This document shows, piece by piece, positions 1-9,011 of a DNA stretch of 64,000 nucleotides. The notes under the pieces are model-generated. The model was not told the origin of the DNA and did no database searches. It saw only the letters and a program-made list of their open reading frames with translations. Every line of letters begins with the position of its first letter. Position 1 is the first letter of the stretch. Source of the stretch: DASSQJ01 sp963773655 (GTDB lineage Bacteria > Actinomycetota > Actinomycetes > Actinomycetales > Dermatophilaceae); NCBI GenBank assembly GCA_963773655.1, contig CAVZBX010000006.1, positions 1 to 64,000 on the forward strand, given 5' to 3'. Made by a program: the position numbers and the translations under genes.

Positions 1-2260
1 GTGCGACGTCGGAGACGAGCCGGGCGACCACCGGCTCGGCGACCTCCACCCCCACGGTCCGGGCCGGCTCGACGATCGCAGCGACGAGCTCGTCGACCGT
101 CATGGGAGCGATCGGGTGGGCGATCGCCGGCACGTGCGGCCCGAAGGTCGGCGAGTCCAGAGGTCGGTCGAAGAAGTCGGCCCGCACGGACGCCAGCACC
201 CGACAGGCGGGGTCGGCCCGGCCGACGACCCCCGCCAGAAGCGCGAGGAAGGCCTCACAGTCCTTCTCGGGTGCCAGCGTGAACAGCTCCTCGAGCTGGT
301 CGACGACGAGGACGAACGAGGTGTCCGGACTCACCAGCCGGGACACCTCCGGGAGTGCGACCCCGCGCTCGAGCATCGCCGCCACGTCGACCTGGTGGTC
401 GACCGCCACCATCCCCAGCGCCTGCGCGAGGGCCGCGAACGGGTCGGCGCCGGGGACCATCGAGGTCACCAGGGTCGGCTCCTCGGCGGCTCGCAGCCTC
501 GGGACGACGCCCGCGGCCACGACGGAGGACTTGCCGCACCCGGACGGCCCGACGAGGAGCACTCCCGGTTCACGAGCCAACCGCTCCACGACGGCCGCGA
601 CGAGGCCGTCCCGCCCGAAGAACCGGTCGGCGTCCGGCTCGGCGAAGGCGGCGAGGCCCCGGTAGGGGTTGACCACGTCATCGCGGCGCGGCAGCGGCGC
701 CGTCGAGGCGATCGCAGCGAGGTCGGCGGCCAGGGCGCCCGCCGTCGGGTAGCGGCGGGTCGGGTCCTTCGCCGTCGCGCGCGCGACGACGCGGTCGAGG
801 GCCTCGTCGAGGGCGGCCGCGCCGGTCCCGACGGAAGGAAGGGGACGCGTGTGGTGGCACCTGGAGAGGGTCAGGGTGTCCGTCGCCTCCGGCCACGGGG
901 GACGACCGGTGAGGGCGACGTAGAGCACGACCCCGAGGGCGTACACGTCGGCAGCCGGGCCGGCCCGGACGTCGTCGAACTGCTCCGGGGCCGCGAACGT
1001 CGGTGAACCCACGGACCGGAGGTCGGGCACCTCGGGATCGGGACCGTCGTGGAGGGCGATCCCGAAGTCGGCGAGGTAGGCGTTGCCCTCGCGGTCGAGG
1101 AGGATGTTGGACGGCTTGACGTCGCGGTGGACGACCCCCCGGCGATGGGCGAAGTCGAGCGCGTCGGCTACCTCGGCGACCCACCTCGCCACCTGCTGGA
1201 GCTCCAGCGGGCCGCGCCGCACCGCATCGTCGAGGCTGCCACCGTCCACGTGCTGCATGACGAGGTACGCCCGCCCGGCCTCGCGCCAGAAGTCGTGGAG
1301 CGGCACGACGTGCGGGTGGGACAGCCGTGCCACCGTCTGCGCCTCGACCTCGAAGCGCCGGACGAACGAGGGGTCGTCCGCCAGCTCGCTGCGGATGACC
1401 TTGACGGCCACGTCGCGCCGGACCGACGGCTGGGTGGCGCGGTAGACGACGGAGTGGGCGCCGCTCCCGAGTCGGCGGCCGATCCGGTACCCCCGGAGGC
1501 GGCGACCCGCGACGCGTGGGTCGTCCAGCGAGGGGTCCTGGCGCAGGATGGCCAGCTCAAGCTCGCGGACCTCGGTGGACACGTCGACCCCGAGGTCGTC
1601 GGCGAGGCGCTGCCGGTGCTCGGCGATGTCGGCGAGCGCGTCGGCCTGCCGTCCGGCCCGGTAGAGGGCCAGCGCGCGCAACGTCCGCAACCGCTCGCGG
1701 TAGGGGTGGTCGGCGAGCAGCGCTGCGGCCTCGGCGGCGACGTCACCGAACCCGAGGTCGAGACGCGCCTCGAGCCCGAGCTCCTGGACCGACAGCAGCA
1801 GCTCACCGAGCCGCGCCGCCTCCGGTTCGACCCAGTCGAGGCCCTCCAGTCCGGGGAACGGCGGACCGCGCCACAGGGCCACCGCCTCGTCGGCCAGGGC
1901 GACGGCCTCGTCGGGGTCGAGGGCACGCAGCGCCTCGGCGGCCAGCGAGTCGAACCGGCCGACGTCGGTGTCGTTCGGCGCGACGGCCAGCTGATAGCCG
2001 CCCGGACGCGTACGGACCAGCCGGCCCGTGGCGTCAGCGGCGACGGCACGCAGGCGCCGGACGTAGGTGCGCAGCGTCGGCACCGGCGAGGCCGGCTCCT
2101 CGTCCGGGTCCCAGACCCGCGCCACGAGCTGGTCGACCGACAGACCGCTGGGACCGGCCAGGAGGAGGGCCACCAGGATCCGCCGTTGGCGCACGTTGTC
2201 CACCGTGCGCGGCTCGCCTCCCGCGCCGGCGCGGACGTCCCCGAAGGCCAGGACCTTCAT
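1..2260 (-). CDS. BTAD regulator - Ser/Thr kinase - nSTAND1 NTPase fusion (3' end outside window)
   Basis: The ATG at 2260 opens a frame with no stop before the window edge (752 codons). Residues about 10-90 resemble an OmpR/SARP winged helix, and 95-240 form a BTAD helical domain as in AfsR/SARP regulators. Residues about 256-520 are a complete Hanks-type kinase: glycine loop LGSGAHSVVY, AVKV lysine near 286, HRDVKPSN near 375, DFG near 396 and an APE motif. From about residue 531 the start NPYRGLAAF and the P-loop GPSGCGKSS (near 570) mark an nSTAND1 signalling ATPase; WD40 repeats often follow in this family but would lie outside the window. A likely role is a cytoplasmic signal-integrating regulator that phosphorylates partners and may bind DNA. 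A TAGCGT -10 box ends 8 nt before the start. Domain calls are firm; function and target genes are unknown. Confidence 0.85.
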   Translation of the reverse strand, partial: MKVLAFGDVRAGAGGEPRTVDNVRQRRILVALLLAGPSGLSVDQLVARVWDPDEEPASPVPTLRTYVRRLRAVAADATGRLVRTRPGGYQLAVAPNDTDVGRFDSLAAEALRALDPDEAVALADEAVALWRGPPFPGLEGLDWVEPEAARLGELLLSVQELGLEARLDLGFGDVAAEAAALLADHPYRERLRTLRALALYRAGRQADALADIAEHRQRLADDLGVDVSTEVRELELAILRQDPSLDDPRVAGRRLRGYRIGRRLGSGAHSVVYRATQPSVRRDVAVKVIRSELADDPSFVRRFEVEAQTVARLSHPHVVPLHDFWREAGRAYLVMQHVDGGSLDDAVRRGPLELQQVARWVAEVADALDFAHRRGVVHRDVKPSNILLDREGNAYLADFGIALHDGPDPEVPDLRSVGSPTFAAPEQFDDVRAGPAADVYALGVVLYVALTGRPPWPEATDTLTLSRCHHTRPLPSVGTGAAALDEALDRVVARATAKDPTRRYPTAGALAADLAAIASTAPLPRRDDVVNPYRGLAAFAEPDADRFFGRDGLVAAVVERLAREPGVLLVGPSGCGKSSVVAAGVVPRLRAAEEPTLVTSMVPGADPFAALAQALGMVAVDHQVDVAAMLERGVALPEVSRLVSPDTSFVLVVDQLEELFTLAPEKDCEAFLALLAGVVGRADPACRVLASVRADFFDRPLDSPTFGPHVPAIAHPIAPMTVDELVAAIVEPARTVGVEVAEPVVARLVSDVA

Positions 2261-2341
2261 CCCCGACCACGCTAGGGGACTCGCCTCGGAGGTGCCATCC
2301 CCCGTTGGAGCCATCGAGTCGTGGCCGCGGGGAGGGCCGGC

Positions 2342-3781
2342 CTACCCGGGCGTCGGGCGGGAGAGCCGGTCCAGGACGCCGAGGAGCAGCGCCTCCCGAA
2401 CCGGGGCAGGGCAGGCGTCCAGCAGGGCGTTGACCCCGGCCATCCGCGGGGGCAGCGCGATGCCGCCGCCCTCGCCGGCCAGCCCGGCGGCGGCGAGCAG
2501 CTGGGCGAAGGTGGCGTCGTCGAGCGCTGCCGGGTCGAGGGCGGTGAGCATCTGGGCGAGCCCCGGATCGACCGCGACGGGCCCGGCCGCGCGGGCGGCC
2601 GTCACCGCTTCGCGCAGGTCCGCGACGAACGCGGCGGCGGAGGGCGCGGTCGCCGCCGACAGGGTGAGGTGCAGAGTCGGCGGGAGGTCGCGGTACGCCA
2701 TCTGCGGCTGCACGAACCAGCCACGGGCGAGCATCTCGTCCGCGATGGTGAACACGTCGCAGGAGCCGTCGGTGACGAGGGCGAGCAGGGTGGAGTCGGG
2801 CTCGGCGAACACGTCGAGGCCGTCGATGCCACGGGCCGCCTCGGCGATCTCGAGGGTGGCCGCCCGGGCGACCTGCGCCAGCCGGGCGTAGCCGTCGGTG
2901 CCGATGTGGTGGGTGACGGCCCACGCCGCGGCGAGCGGGCCGCCCGACTTCGTCGACTGCATCGTCGAGTTGAGCATCGTGTAGCCGGGCCAGTCGGCCG
3001 AGGCGAAGAAGTGCCCGCGGCGCAGCTCGGCGGTGCGGTGGAGCAGCACGGACACGCCCTTGGGCGTGTAGGCGTACTTGTGCAGGTCGACGCTGATGCT
3101 CGTGACGCCCGGGACGGCGAAGGTCCACGGCGAGACGCCCTCGAGGTGGGGCAGCACCCAGCCGCCGATGCACGCGTCCACGTGACAGCGGATGCCCCGT
3201 CGGGACGCCAGGCCGGCGACCTCGGTGACGGGGTCGACGACCCCGTGCGCGTACGAGGGTGCCGACGCGACGACGAGCACGGTGTCGTCGTCGACGGCCG
3301 CCTCCAGGGCAGCGGGGTCGGCCCGGAGGGTGTCGTGGTCGACGTCGACGACGCGGGCCTGCAGGCCGAGGTACTTCGCGCCCTTGAGGAACGCCGCGTG
3401 CGCGGTCACGGGCAGCACGAGGTTGGGCCGGTCCACGTGCGGTGCGCCCTCCCGGGCCGCGAGCACCGCGAGCAGGATCGACTCGGTGCCGCCCGAGGTG
3501 ACCGAGCCGGCGAACCCGTCGGGGGCGTCGAGGAGGCGGCCCGCCATCGCGACGAGGTCGTTCTCCATCCGCAGCAACGACGGGAAGGCGGTGGGGTCGA
3601 GCGCGTTCGACGAGGCGAACATCGCGAGGGCGTCGAGGCCGAGGGCGTCGGCGTCGCCGAGCCCCGAGTCGTAGACGTAGGCAAGGGTGCGGCCGCCGTG
3701 CGACGGCAGGTCGAGGGCCTGCAGCTCGCGGAGCCGGGTCAGCAGCTCGTCGGCGCTCGTGGCGGGCGTGGCATCGGTCAT
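2342..3781 (-). CDS. PLP-dependent decarboxylase / sphingosine-1-phosphate lyase-like enzyme
   Basis: 479 residues, the size usual for group II PLP decarboxylases. The motif TSGGTESILLAV binds the cofactor phosphate, HVDACIGG holds the aspartate that pairs with the pyridine nitrogen, and DLHKYAYTPKG (lysine near 234) carries the Schiff-base lysine. The SHGGRTLAYVYDSG opening and overall pattern fit the glutamate decarboxylase/Dpl1-like subgroup seen in actinobacteria, which cleaves or decarboxylates amino-group substrates. Substrate cannot be told from sequence. A good ribosome site (AGGAGG) precedes the ATG at 3781, and an inverted repeat overlapping a TACGGT -10 sits just upstream. It is transcribed alone or with the kinase gene downstream (81 bp gap). 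Confidence 0.85.
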   Translation of the reverse strand: MTDATPATSADELLTRLRELQALDLPSHGGRTLAYVYDSGLGDADALGLDALAMFASSNALDPTAFPSLLRMENDLVAMAGRLLDAPDGFAGSVTSGGTESILLAVLAAREGAPHVDRPNLVLPVTAHAAFLKGAKYLGLQARVVDVDHDTLRADPAALEAAVDDDTVLVVASAPSYAHGVVDPVTEVAGLASRRGIRCHVDACIGGWVLPHLEGVSPWTFAVPGVTSISVDLHKYAYTPKGVSVLLHRTAELRRGHFFASADWPGYTMLNSTMQSTKSGGPLAAAWAVTHHIGTDGYARLAQVARAATLEIAEAARGIDGLDVFAEPDSTLLALVTDGSCDVFTIADEMLARGWFVQPQMAYRDLPPTLHLTLSAATAPSAAAFVADLREAVTAARAAGPVAVDPGLAQMLTALDPAALDDATFAQLLAAAGLAGEGGGIALPPRMAGVNALLDACPAPVREALLLGVLDRLSRPTPG

Positions 3782-3797
3782 CGGTCAACCTCCTGCC

Positions 3798-3817
3798 GGT
3801 GACCGTACTCGGTCACC
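3798..3817. promoter_or_regulatory. Perfect inverted repeat in the decarboxylase leader
   Basis: GGTGACCG, a 4-nt spacer, then CGGTCACC. On the minus strand it covers a TACGGT -10 box (3802-3807) and lies just before the AGGAGG ribosome site of the PLP decarboxylase, so it could be a repressor operator or a 5'-UTR hairpin. Position is seen; role is inferred. Confidence 0.4.
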
Positions 3818-3899
3818 TCGCGGGGCCTGGTTCACTGCGCGCGGCCATGGCGCAGAGGTGCCATGACCCCCACACATCGACCAGAGCCAGCGCGGGTCG

Positions 3900-5209
3900 T
3901 CAGCGGGTCAGCTCCGCGGCGAGTCGGTAGCGCTGGAGGACGAGCATCGACACCCCGACGAGCACGGCCGGCACCACCGAGAAGCCGATGGCGATGGCCA
4001 GGCGGGCCGAGTCCGGCTGCGCGGCATCGGCATCGGTGGACGAGACGTACCCACCGACGGTGAGCACCGCCGCGTAGAGGAAGGGCCCGAGCGCCAGGCC
4101 CAGGGTCTCCCCCGCCGTCCACACCCCGGTGAAGGTGCCGGCGCGCGACTCGCCGGTGCGCGCCGCATCGGCGGCGGCGACGTCGGGCAGCATCGCGAGG
4201 GGGAACATCTGGCAGGCCGCGTAGCCGATGCCGACCACGGCCACGCTGAGCGCCGCCGCGACCAGCCCCGCCTGCACGGTGAACAGGGTGGCGAGCGCGC
4301 CGCCGCCGAGGAGCACGGAGCCCCAGGCGTAGCCGGTGCGCTTCCCCCGGGCCTCGCCGAGCCGCTGCCACAGCGGGGTCACGACGAGCGCGGGCCCCAC
4401 GAAGCAGACGAAGAGGACCGTCGAGGCGAGCCCCCGCCGAGGAGGACCCGCGCCACGTAGTCGACGCCGGCCAGCATCGCCCCGGTCGCCAGGGCCTGGA
4501 GCACGAAGACGAGGAGCAGCGTGCGGAACGAGGGTGAGGCCGCCACGACGCGCAGCTGGTCCCGCAGCGTCGCCCCGGCCGTCGCCGACCCCGCCGAGGG
4601 CGCGTCCCGGGTCCCCCACCAGGCGCCGAGCGTGCCGACGAGGATGAGAGCGCCGACGAAGATGCCGACCCCGCGGTAGCCCCACTCCGGGCCGAGGGCG
4701 TTGCGGATCACCGGGGACAGCCCCCCGCTCACGAGGATCGCCAGGGCGAGGATGGCCACGCGCCACGTCATCAGCCGGGTGCGCTCGTCGTAGTCGTCGG
4801 TCATCTCGGCCGGCATCGCCACGTACGGCACCTGGAAGAAGGCGTAGGCGGTGGCACACGCGAGGAACGCGACGACCACCCACGCCGTGGCGATGCCCGT
4901 CGGCGAGGTGGGGCCGGAGAAGAGGAGCACGAACGCCGCCGCCAGCGTGGTGCCGGCCCGCAGCAGGAAGGGCCGGCGCCGGCCGCGGGGGTCGGTGGAT
5001 CGGTCGCTGATGCCGCCGGCGATCGGGTTGAGCACGACGTCCCAGGCCTTCGGCAGGAAGACGACGAGGCCGGCGAGCCCGGCCGCGACACCGAGCCGGT
5101 CGGTGAGGTAGGGCAGGAGGAGCAGCCCGGGGACGGTGCCGAAGGAGCCGGTCGCGACCGAGCCGAGCCCGTAGCCTCGGCGGACGGACGGGGTGAGCGC
5201 CTGCGCCAT
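3900..5209 (-). pseudogene. MFS (GPH-type) transporter, frameshifted
   Basis: Two overlapping frames encode one major-facilitator protein. The ATG at 5209 starts the N-terminal half (GYGLGSVATGSFGTVPGLLL, helices 1-6, loop signature DRSTDPRGRRRPFLL typical of GPH sugar:cation symporters). The rest (LASTVLFVCFVGPALVV onward to the stop at 3900) continues in another frame. The switch falls at 4431-4435, a run of five C (five G on the coding strand); adding one G restores a 436-residue, 12-helix protein. Both halves keep normal high-GC codon use, so the break is recent or a sequencing error. A TAGGGT -10 box ends 6 nt before the ATG. Substrate is unknown; sugars or glycosides are usual for the family. 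Confidence 0.8.
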
Positions 5210-5215
5210 GGCCGG

Positions 5216-5221
5216 ACCCTA
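5216..5221 (-). promoter_or_regulatory. -10 box for leaderless MFS transcript
   Basis: TAGGGT on the minus strand ends exactly 6 nt before the MFS ATG (5209), so the transcript would start at or next to the start codon. A divergent GATGAT at 5227-5232 sits 6 nt before the GTG at 5239. Confidence 0.6.
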
Positions 5222-5238
5222 GTGGGGATGATGGGGAC

Positions 5239-5961
5239 GTGTCGGCACGTCGGAGGTTCCGGGGCAGGATCGCCGGGGTCGGGTCGACCTCGGGAGTGCG
5301 GGTCGTCGTCGGCTGGTGGCTCGACTCGCCGTGGGGGGAGTTCGCGGACGCGATGGTCGAACGGGCCGACGGGCACCGGCTGCTGCTCGCCCCGTCGGAG
5401 GCGGTGGCGGACCTCGTCGCGACCACCTACACCTTCGACGAGGTGCGGCTGGAGCCGTTCCTTGTCGGGCCCGGCCGCCCGTCGGACGGCGTCGGGACGG
5501 GATCCGACCGCGGGGAGGTGACGGGTGATGGTCGGGCGAGCGACGGCCGCGGTGGGGTCGGCGACGGGCGCGGGGGGTCGGGGGCGCGGGCGCCGGCGTG
5601 GACGGTCCGCTCACCCTCCCTGGCCCTGGACCTGGACGTCGGGGGGCGCACCGGGCTCGGCCGGCTGCTGCGGGTCGTGCCCGCGCCGGTCGCGGCCAGC
5701 CCGGCGTTCGCCACCCTCGCCGACCCGGTGGCGCGCCTCGTCCTGGACGGGGTCCGCACCCGGGGCACCGCCCGCACCGGGCGACGCGAGTACTACGGGG
5801 CGCTCGACGTGCACGCCGTCACCGCCATGGGCGGCGAGCTCGACGGCCTCCCCCTCGGCGCGCTGGCCCCGGTCGAGCCGCCGTGCCGGTTCGGGTTCTC
5901 CTCCACGCCGCGACGGCCGTCGGTCACCGACGTCGTCACGACCATCGTCGACCTCGGCTGA
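5239..5961 (+). CDS. Conserved hypothetical protein
   Basis: 240 residues from GTG 5239. The N-terminal part (VRVVVGWWLDSPWGEFADAM) and C-terminal part (REYYGALDVHAVTAMGGELD, then PCRFGFSSTPRRPSVTDVVT) look globular; between about residues 78 and 122 lies a Gly/Arg/Asp-rich low-complexity linker. There is no signal peptide, membrane segment or recognised catalytic motif. The gene is divergent from the MFS gene with only 29 bp between the start codons, and has a leaderless-type -10 (GATGAT) 6 nt upstream. I do not recognise the family; it looks like an actinobacterial protein of unknown function. Confidence 0.7.
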   Translation: MSARRRFRGRIAGVGSTSGVRVVVGWWLDSPWGEFADAMVERADGHRLLLAPSEAVADLVATTYTFDEVRLEPFLVGPGRPSDGVGTGSDRGEVTGDGRASDGRGGVGDGRGGSGARAPAWTVRSPSLALDLDVGGRTGLGRLLRVVPAPVAASPAFATLADPVARLVLDGVRTRGTARTGRREYYGALDVHAVTAMGGELDGLPLGALAPVEPPCRFGFSSTPRRPSVTDVVTTIVDLG

Positions 5962-5994
5962 CGTGGCCGTTTCGCGCCCGGTCACCCCCGCCGG

Positions 5995-7251
5995 TCAGGC
6001 ACGGGGCGTGACGCGCAGCAGCTTGTCGTCGTCGCCGTTGGTGGTCGTCACGTAGAGGGCGCCGTCCGGGCCGAGGCGCGCCGCCCGCAGCCGGCCGTAG
6101 GGCCCGTTGGTGGCCTCGGGGACGGAGACGTCGGTGACCGCGCCCGCGTCGTCCAGCTGGAGCACGAGCAGCTTGGCGCCCTTGAGGGCGGTGACGACCA
6201 GCGCACCCTCGAGGGCGCCCCACTGCGAACCCTCGAGGAACTCGTCGGCGCAGACGGCCTGGGTCGTGCTGCCCGACTGCCAGACGGCCGGCACGGCGTC
6301 CGGGTAGCGCTCGGTGTCGGTCATCGGGACGTCCTCGTCGTAGCCGCCGACGGTGCCGCCCTGCGCCGGGTCCCACCCGTAGTTGGCCCCGGGCTCGATC
6401 CGGTTGACCTCGTCGTTGCTGCTCGGTCCGTGCTCGGCGGTGAACACCTCGCCGGTGCCGGGGCGGACCGCGACGCCCTGGACGTTGCGGTGCCCGTAGC
6501 TGAGCACGTACCGCTGGTTCCGGTTGGCCGCCGACGCGAACGGGTTGTCCGGCAACGGTTCCCCGGTGTCGAGGTCGAGCCGCAGCACCTTGCCTCCCAG
6601 GCTGGTCAGGTCCTGGGGGACCGACCCCACCGCCGTGTCACCGGTGCCGACGAGCAGCGCGCCGTCGGCGGCGATCTCCGGCCGGCACCCCGAGTGCCGT
6701 CCGGTCGAGATCGGCAGGCCGGTGAGGAGCTCGCGGACCCGGGCGGCCTCGGTGCCGTCGTCGGAGAGGCGCCAGGTGACCAGCCGGATGTCGACGGGCG
6801 TGCCGCCCTCCTGGTGCGTCTGGCAGGTCGTGAACCGCCGGGAGGAGTCGAAGTCCGGGTGCACGACCATCCCGAGCAACCCGCCCTCTCCCGAGACGAA
6901 GACGTCGTCCAGGTCGGCGTCGACGCGCGTGACCCGTGCCCCCTCGCGCAGGCCGGAGACGAGCGAGATGCGGGCCGGCCGCTCGGTGACGAGGGCGGTG
7001 CCGTCGGGGAGGAACCCCACGTCCCAGCCGTGCTCGAGGCCACCGGCGACCTCCTCGACGACGAGCTCGGGCACCAGCGAGCTCGTCGGTGCGGGCGTCG
7101 CCACCGCTCCCCCGGACCCGGTGGCGCCGGGCGCGGGCACCTCGCCGAGGTCGTCACCGCCGCCGGAACAGGCGGCCAGGGTGCCGGCGAGGGCGACGCA
7201 GGCGAGCAGGGCGACGGGTGTCCGCAGGGTGCTGCGCCGAGGGGTCCGCAT
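5995..7251 (-). CDS. PQQ-dependent sugar dehydrogenase-like lipoprotein (GSDH/YliI family)
   Basis: 418 residues. The N-terminus is a lipoprotein signal with lipobox LAAC around residue 28, so the protein should be anchored outside the membrane. The body carries soluble aldose sugar dehydrogenase signatures: GLEHGWDVGFLPDGTALVTER, GGLLGMVVHPDF, YVLSYGHRNVQG, FTAEHGPSSNDEVN and GANYGWD. These line the PQQ and calcium site of the six-bladed beta-propeller. It would oxidise sugars outside the cell, if PQQ is available; no pqq genes are visible here. It is the last gene of a minus-strand run after the thioredoxin lipoprotein, CcdA and the alkyltransferase-like gene. Confidence 0.9.
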   Translation of the reverse strand: MRTPRRSTLRTPVALLACVALAGTLAACSGGGDDLGEVPAPGATGSGGAVATPAPTSSLVPELVVEEVAGGLEHGWDVGFLPDGTALVTERPARISLVSGLREGARVTRVDADLDDVFVSGEGGLLGMVVHPDFDSSRRFTTCQTHQEGGTPVDIRLVTWRLSDDGTEAARVRELLTGLPISTGRHSGCRPEIAADGALLVGTGDTAVGSVPQDLTSLGGKVLRLDLDTGEPLPDNPFASAANRNQRYVLSYGHRNVQGVAVRPGTGEVFTAEHGPSSNDEVNRIEPGANYGWDPAQGGTVGGYDEDVPMTDTERYPDAVPAVWQSGSTTQAVCADEFLEGSQWGALEGALVVTALKGAKLLVLQLDDAGAVTDVSVPEATNGPYGRLRAARLGPDGALYVTTTNGDDDKLLRVTPRA

Positions 7252-7260
7252 GGCTCATCC

Positions 7261-7599
7261 TCACCCGGTGAGGTCGGCCGTGGCCCCTTCGTAGAGGGTT
7301 GCGACCCAATCGAGATCCGCGCGGTACTCGGCGATGCGGCACCCTAGCCCGTTCGGCTTCATCAGGATCCCCTCGGCCGCCCAACGCTCGCGAGCCTCGT
7401 CGCGAAGGGCGGCCGGCAGGTCGCCGGCCGCGTTGGTGACGCGCCACCAGGCGACGTTGCCGCCGTACGCCTTCATGATCGACCCGACCTGGCGCGGGCC
7501 GATGCCGACGAGCGCCGCGACGTCGCCGTAGGAGACGACCCGGCCCCGAGGCACCTGCTCCACGGCGCGCAGCACCCGCTCCACGACGACGTCGTCCAC
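7261..7599 (-). CDS. Alkyltransferase-like protein (ATL, MGMT family without catalytic Cys)
   Basis: 112 residues, the MGMT DNA-binding domain alone. The family core is clear: PRGRVVSYGDVAALVG, then GPRQVGSIMKAYGG. Where true O6-alkylguanine methyltransferases have PCHR, this protein reads AWWRV, so the acceptor cysteine is replaced by Trp, as in ATL proteins, which flip damaged guanine and hand it to nucleotide excision repair. The usual ATL PWHR is further changed to AWWR. GTG start at 7599, with CAGACT 7 nt upstream; it lies 10 bp before the sugar dehydrogenase gene. A DNA-repair role is inferred from family. Confidence 0.85.
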   Translation of the reverse strand: MDDVVVERVLRAVEQVPRGRVVSYGDVAALVGIGPRQVGSIMKAYGGNVAWWRVTNAAGDLPAALRDEARERWAAEGILMKPNGLGCRIAEYRADLDWVATLYEGATADLTG

Positions 7600-7642
7600 C
7601 CGGGCGAGTCTGCCGCACTGCGACCCTCCGGCCGGACGGGTG

Positions 7643-8371
7643 TCACTGCCCGATGGTGCTGCCGACCTCCCACGGCGCCACCGGCGAGTTCTCGAGGACC
7701 CAGACCTCGAGGTCCTGCATCAGGCCGGTGAGCACGAGGACGCCGACGACGACGAGCAGGAGGCCGAGCCCGCGGCGGAGCCACGAGTGCGGGTCGGCCG
7801 CCCAGCGCAGCCGCCGGACCACCCGCTGCCCGCCGAGGGCGACGGCGAGGAGGACGGCGACGAGGCCGACGACGTAGGTCGTGAGCAGGGCCAGTCCGCG
7901 CGCCGGCTCGGCGGGGAGGACGGTGACGACGACGTACCCGTAGAGCGGGCTGCACGAAGTGAAGACCGGGCCGAGGGCTGCTCCGGTGAGCACCGCCCCG
8001 AGGGTCCCGCCGCGCTGGTTCGCGGCGTACAGGCCGCGGGCGCTGCGCCCGGAGAGGCCGGTGGCCACCGCGACGCGGTCCCACAGCTCGGGCACCGCCG
8101 TCACCAGGCCCAGCGCCACGAGCAGCCCGCCACTCACCCACTGCCACACCGAGGTCGGCACCCCGATGAGCGCGGTGGTGGCGCGCAGCGCCAGGGTGAA
8201 GACGAACACCGAGGCACCGAGGGAGACGGTGACGAGCACCGCCCGGCGGGTACCGGCATCCGGCCCGCCGGCGAGCGATCCGCCGACGACCACCGGCAGC
8301 AGCGAGAGTGCGCAGGGGGCGAGGGTGGTGAGGGCGCCGGCGAGCAGGGCGCCCACGAGCGCGAGCGTCAT
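7643..8371 (-). CDS. ccdA: CcdA/DsbD-type transmembrane thiol transporter
   Basis: 242 residues with about six hydrophobic segments. Paired cysteines sit in LTTLAPCALSLLP (helix 1) and GPVFTSCSPLYGY (helix 4), the arrangement that passes reducing equivalents across the membrane in CcdA proteins. The gene starts 12 bp after the thioredoxin-like lipoprotein, which has an outward-facing WCPSC site and is the natural receiver of electrons. Together they would reduce disulfides or cytochrome c apoproteins outside the membrane. The ATG at 8371 fits the start of helix 1. Confidence 0.9.
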   Translation of the reverse strand: MTLALVGALLAGALTTLAPCALSLLPVVVGGSLAGGPDAGTRRAVLVTVSLGASVFVFTLALRATTALIGVPTSVWQWVSGGLLVALGLVTAVPELWDRVAVATGLSGRSARGLYAANQRGGTLGAVLTGAALGPVFTSCSPLYGYVVVTVLPAEPARGLALLTTYVVGLVAVLLAVALGGQRVVRRLRWAADPHSWLRRGLGLLLVVVGVLVLTGLMQDLEVWVLENSPVAPWEVGSTIGQ

Positions 8372-8383
8372 CCGCGCGTCCCG

Positions 8384-8875
8384 TCAGACCGTGGACCCGA
8401 GGATGGCGGCGCCGTCCTGGGAGCCGGTCCACCTGGCGAGCTCGGCTCCGCCGGCGTCGACCTGGACGAACGTGTGCTGCTGGGTGACGCCGTAGCGCTG
8501 GCGGAGCTCGGTGGCGGAGTCGAAGTCGACCTTGACGACGGTGAGCCCGTCGGGGATGCCGGACTCGCCGATGGCGGCGTCGGTGGCGCGGCAGGAGGGG
8601 CACCAGGAGGCGTGGAAGAAGTACACGACCTTGGTGCCCGCGTGCGCCGCCGGGTCCTTCTCGTGGTCGGCGAGGGTGACGTACGCACCGGGGGCGGTGG
8701 TGCCCGCGGCGTCGGTCGTCGTGCCGGCCGAGGGGGTCGAGGTGGCCGGCGACGAGGAGGCCGTGGTGGCGTCACCGGCGGCGGCGTCCGTGGTGCCCGT
8801 GGGGTCGGTGGTGCCGCAGGCGGTGAGCGCGAGCGCCAGGGCGGCGGCCAGGGCGGGGAGCGCGGTGCGGCGCAT
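8384..8875 (-). CDS. Thioredoxin-like lipoprotein
   Basis: 163 residues from ATG 8875, which has AGGAGG 6 nt upstream. The signal peptide ends in a LTAC lipobox near residue 20. A Thr/Ser/Ala-rich linker of about 45 residues follows, then a thioredoxin fold with VVYFFHASWCPSCRATDA. The CPSC pair is the redox site. It sits directly before ccdA, so it is probably a membrane-anchored, extracytoplasmic thiol-disulfide protein kept reduced by CcdA. A longer frame up to 9055 exists but would run into the 80-bp repeat and lacks a ribosome site. Confidence 0.9.
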   Translation of the reverse strand: MRRTALPALAAALALALTACGTTDPTGTTDAAAGDATTASSSPATSTPSAGTTTDAAGTTAPGAYVTLADHEKDPAAHAGTKVVYFFHASWCPSCRATDAAIGESGIPDGLTVVKVDFDSATELRQRYGVTQQHTFVQVDAGGAELARWTGSQDGAAILGSTV

Positions 8876-9011
8876 GGAGGTCCTCCTCGTCGGCGGCGCC
8901 GGGGCTTGCCCGGCTCTCCTCCAGTGAACGACGCCGGCCCGGCACGCGGCCATCCGGTGCCGGGGTCCGTCACCACCGGGTAAGGAGCGGGGTGCGTCGT
9001 CGAAGCAGGGG

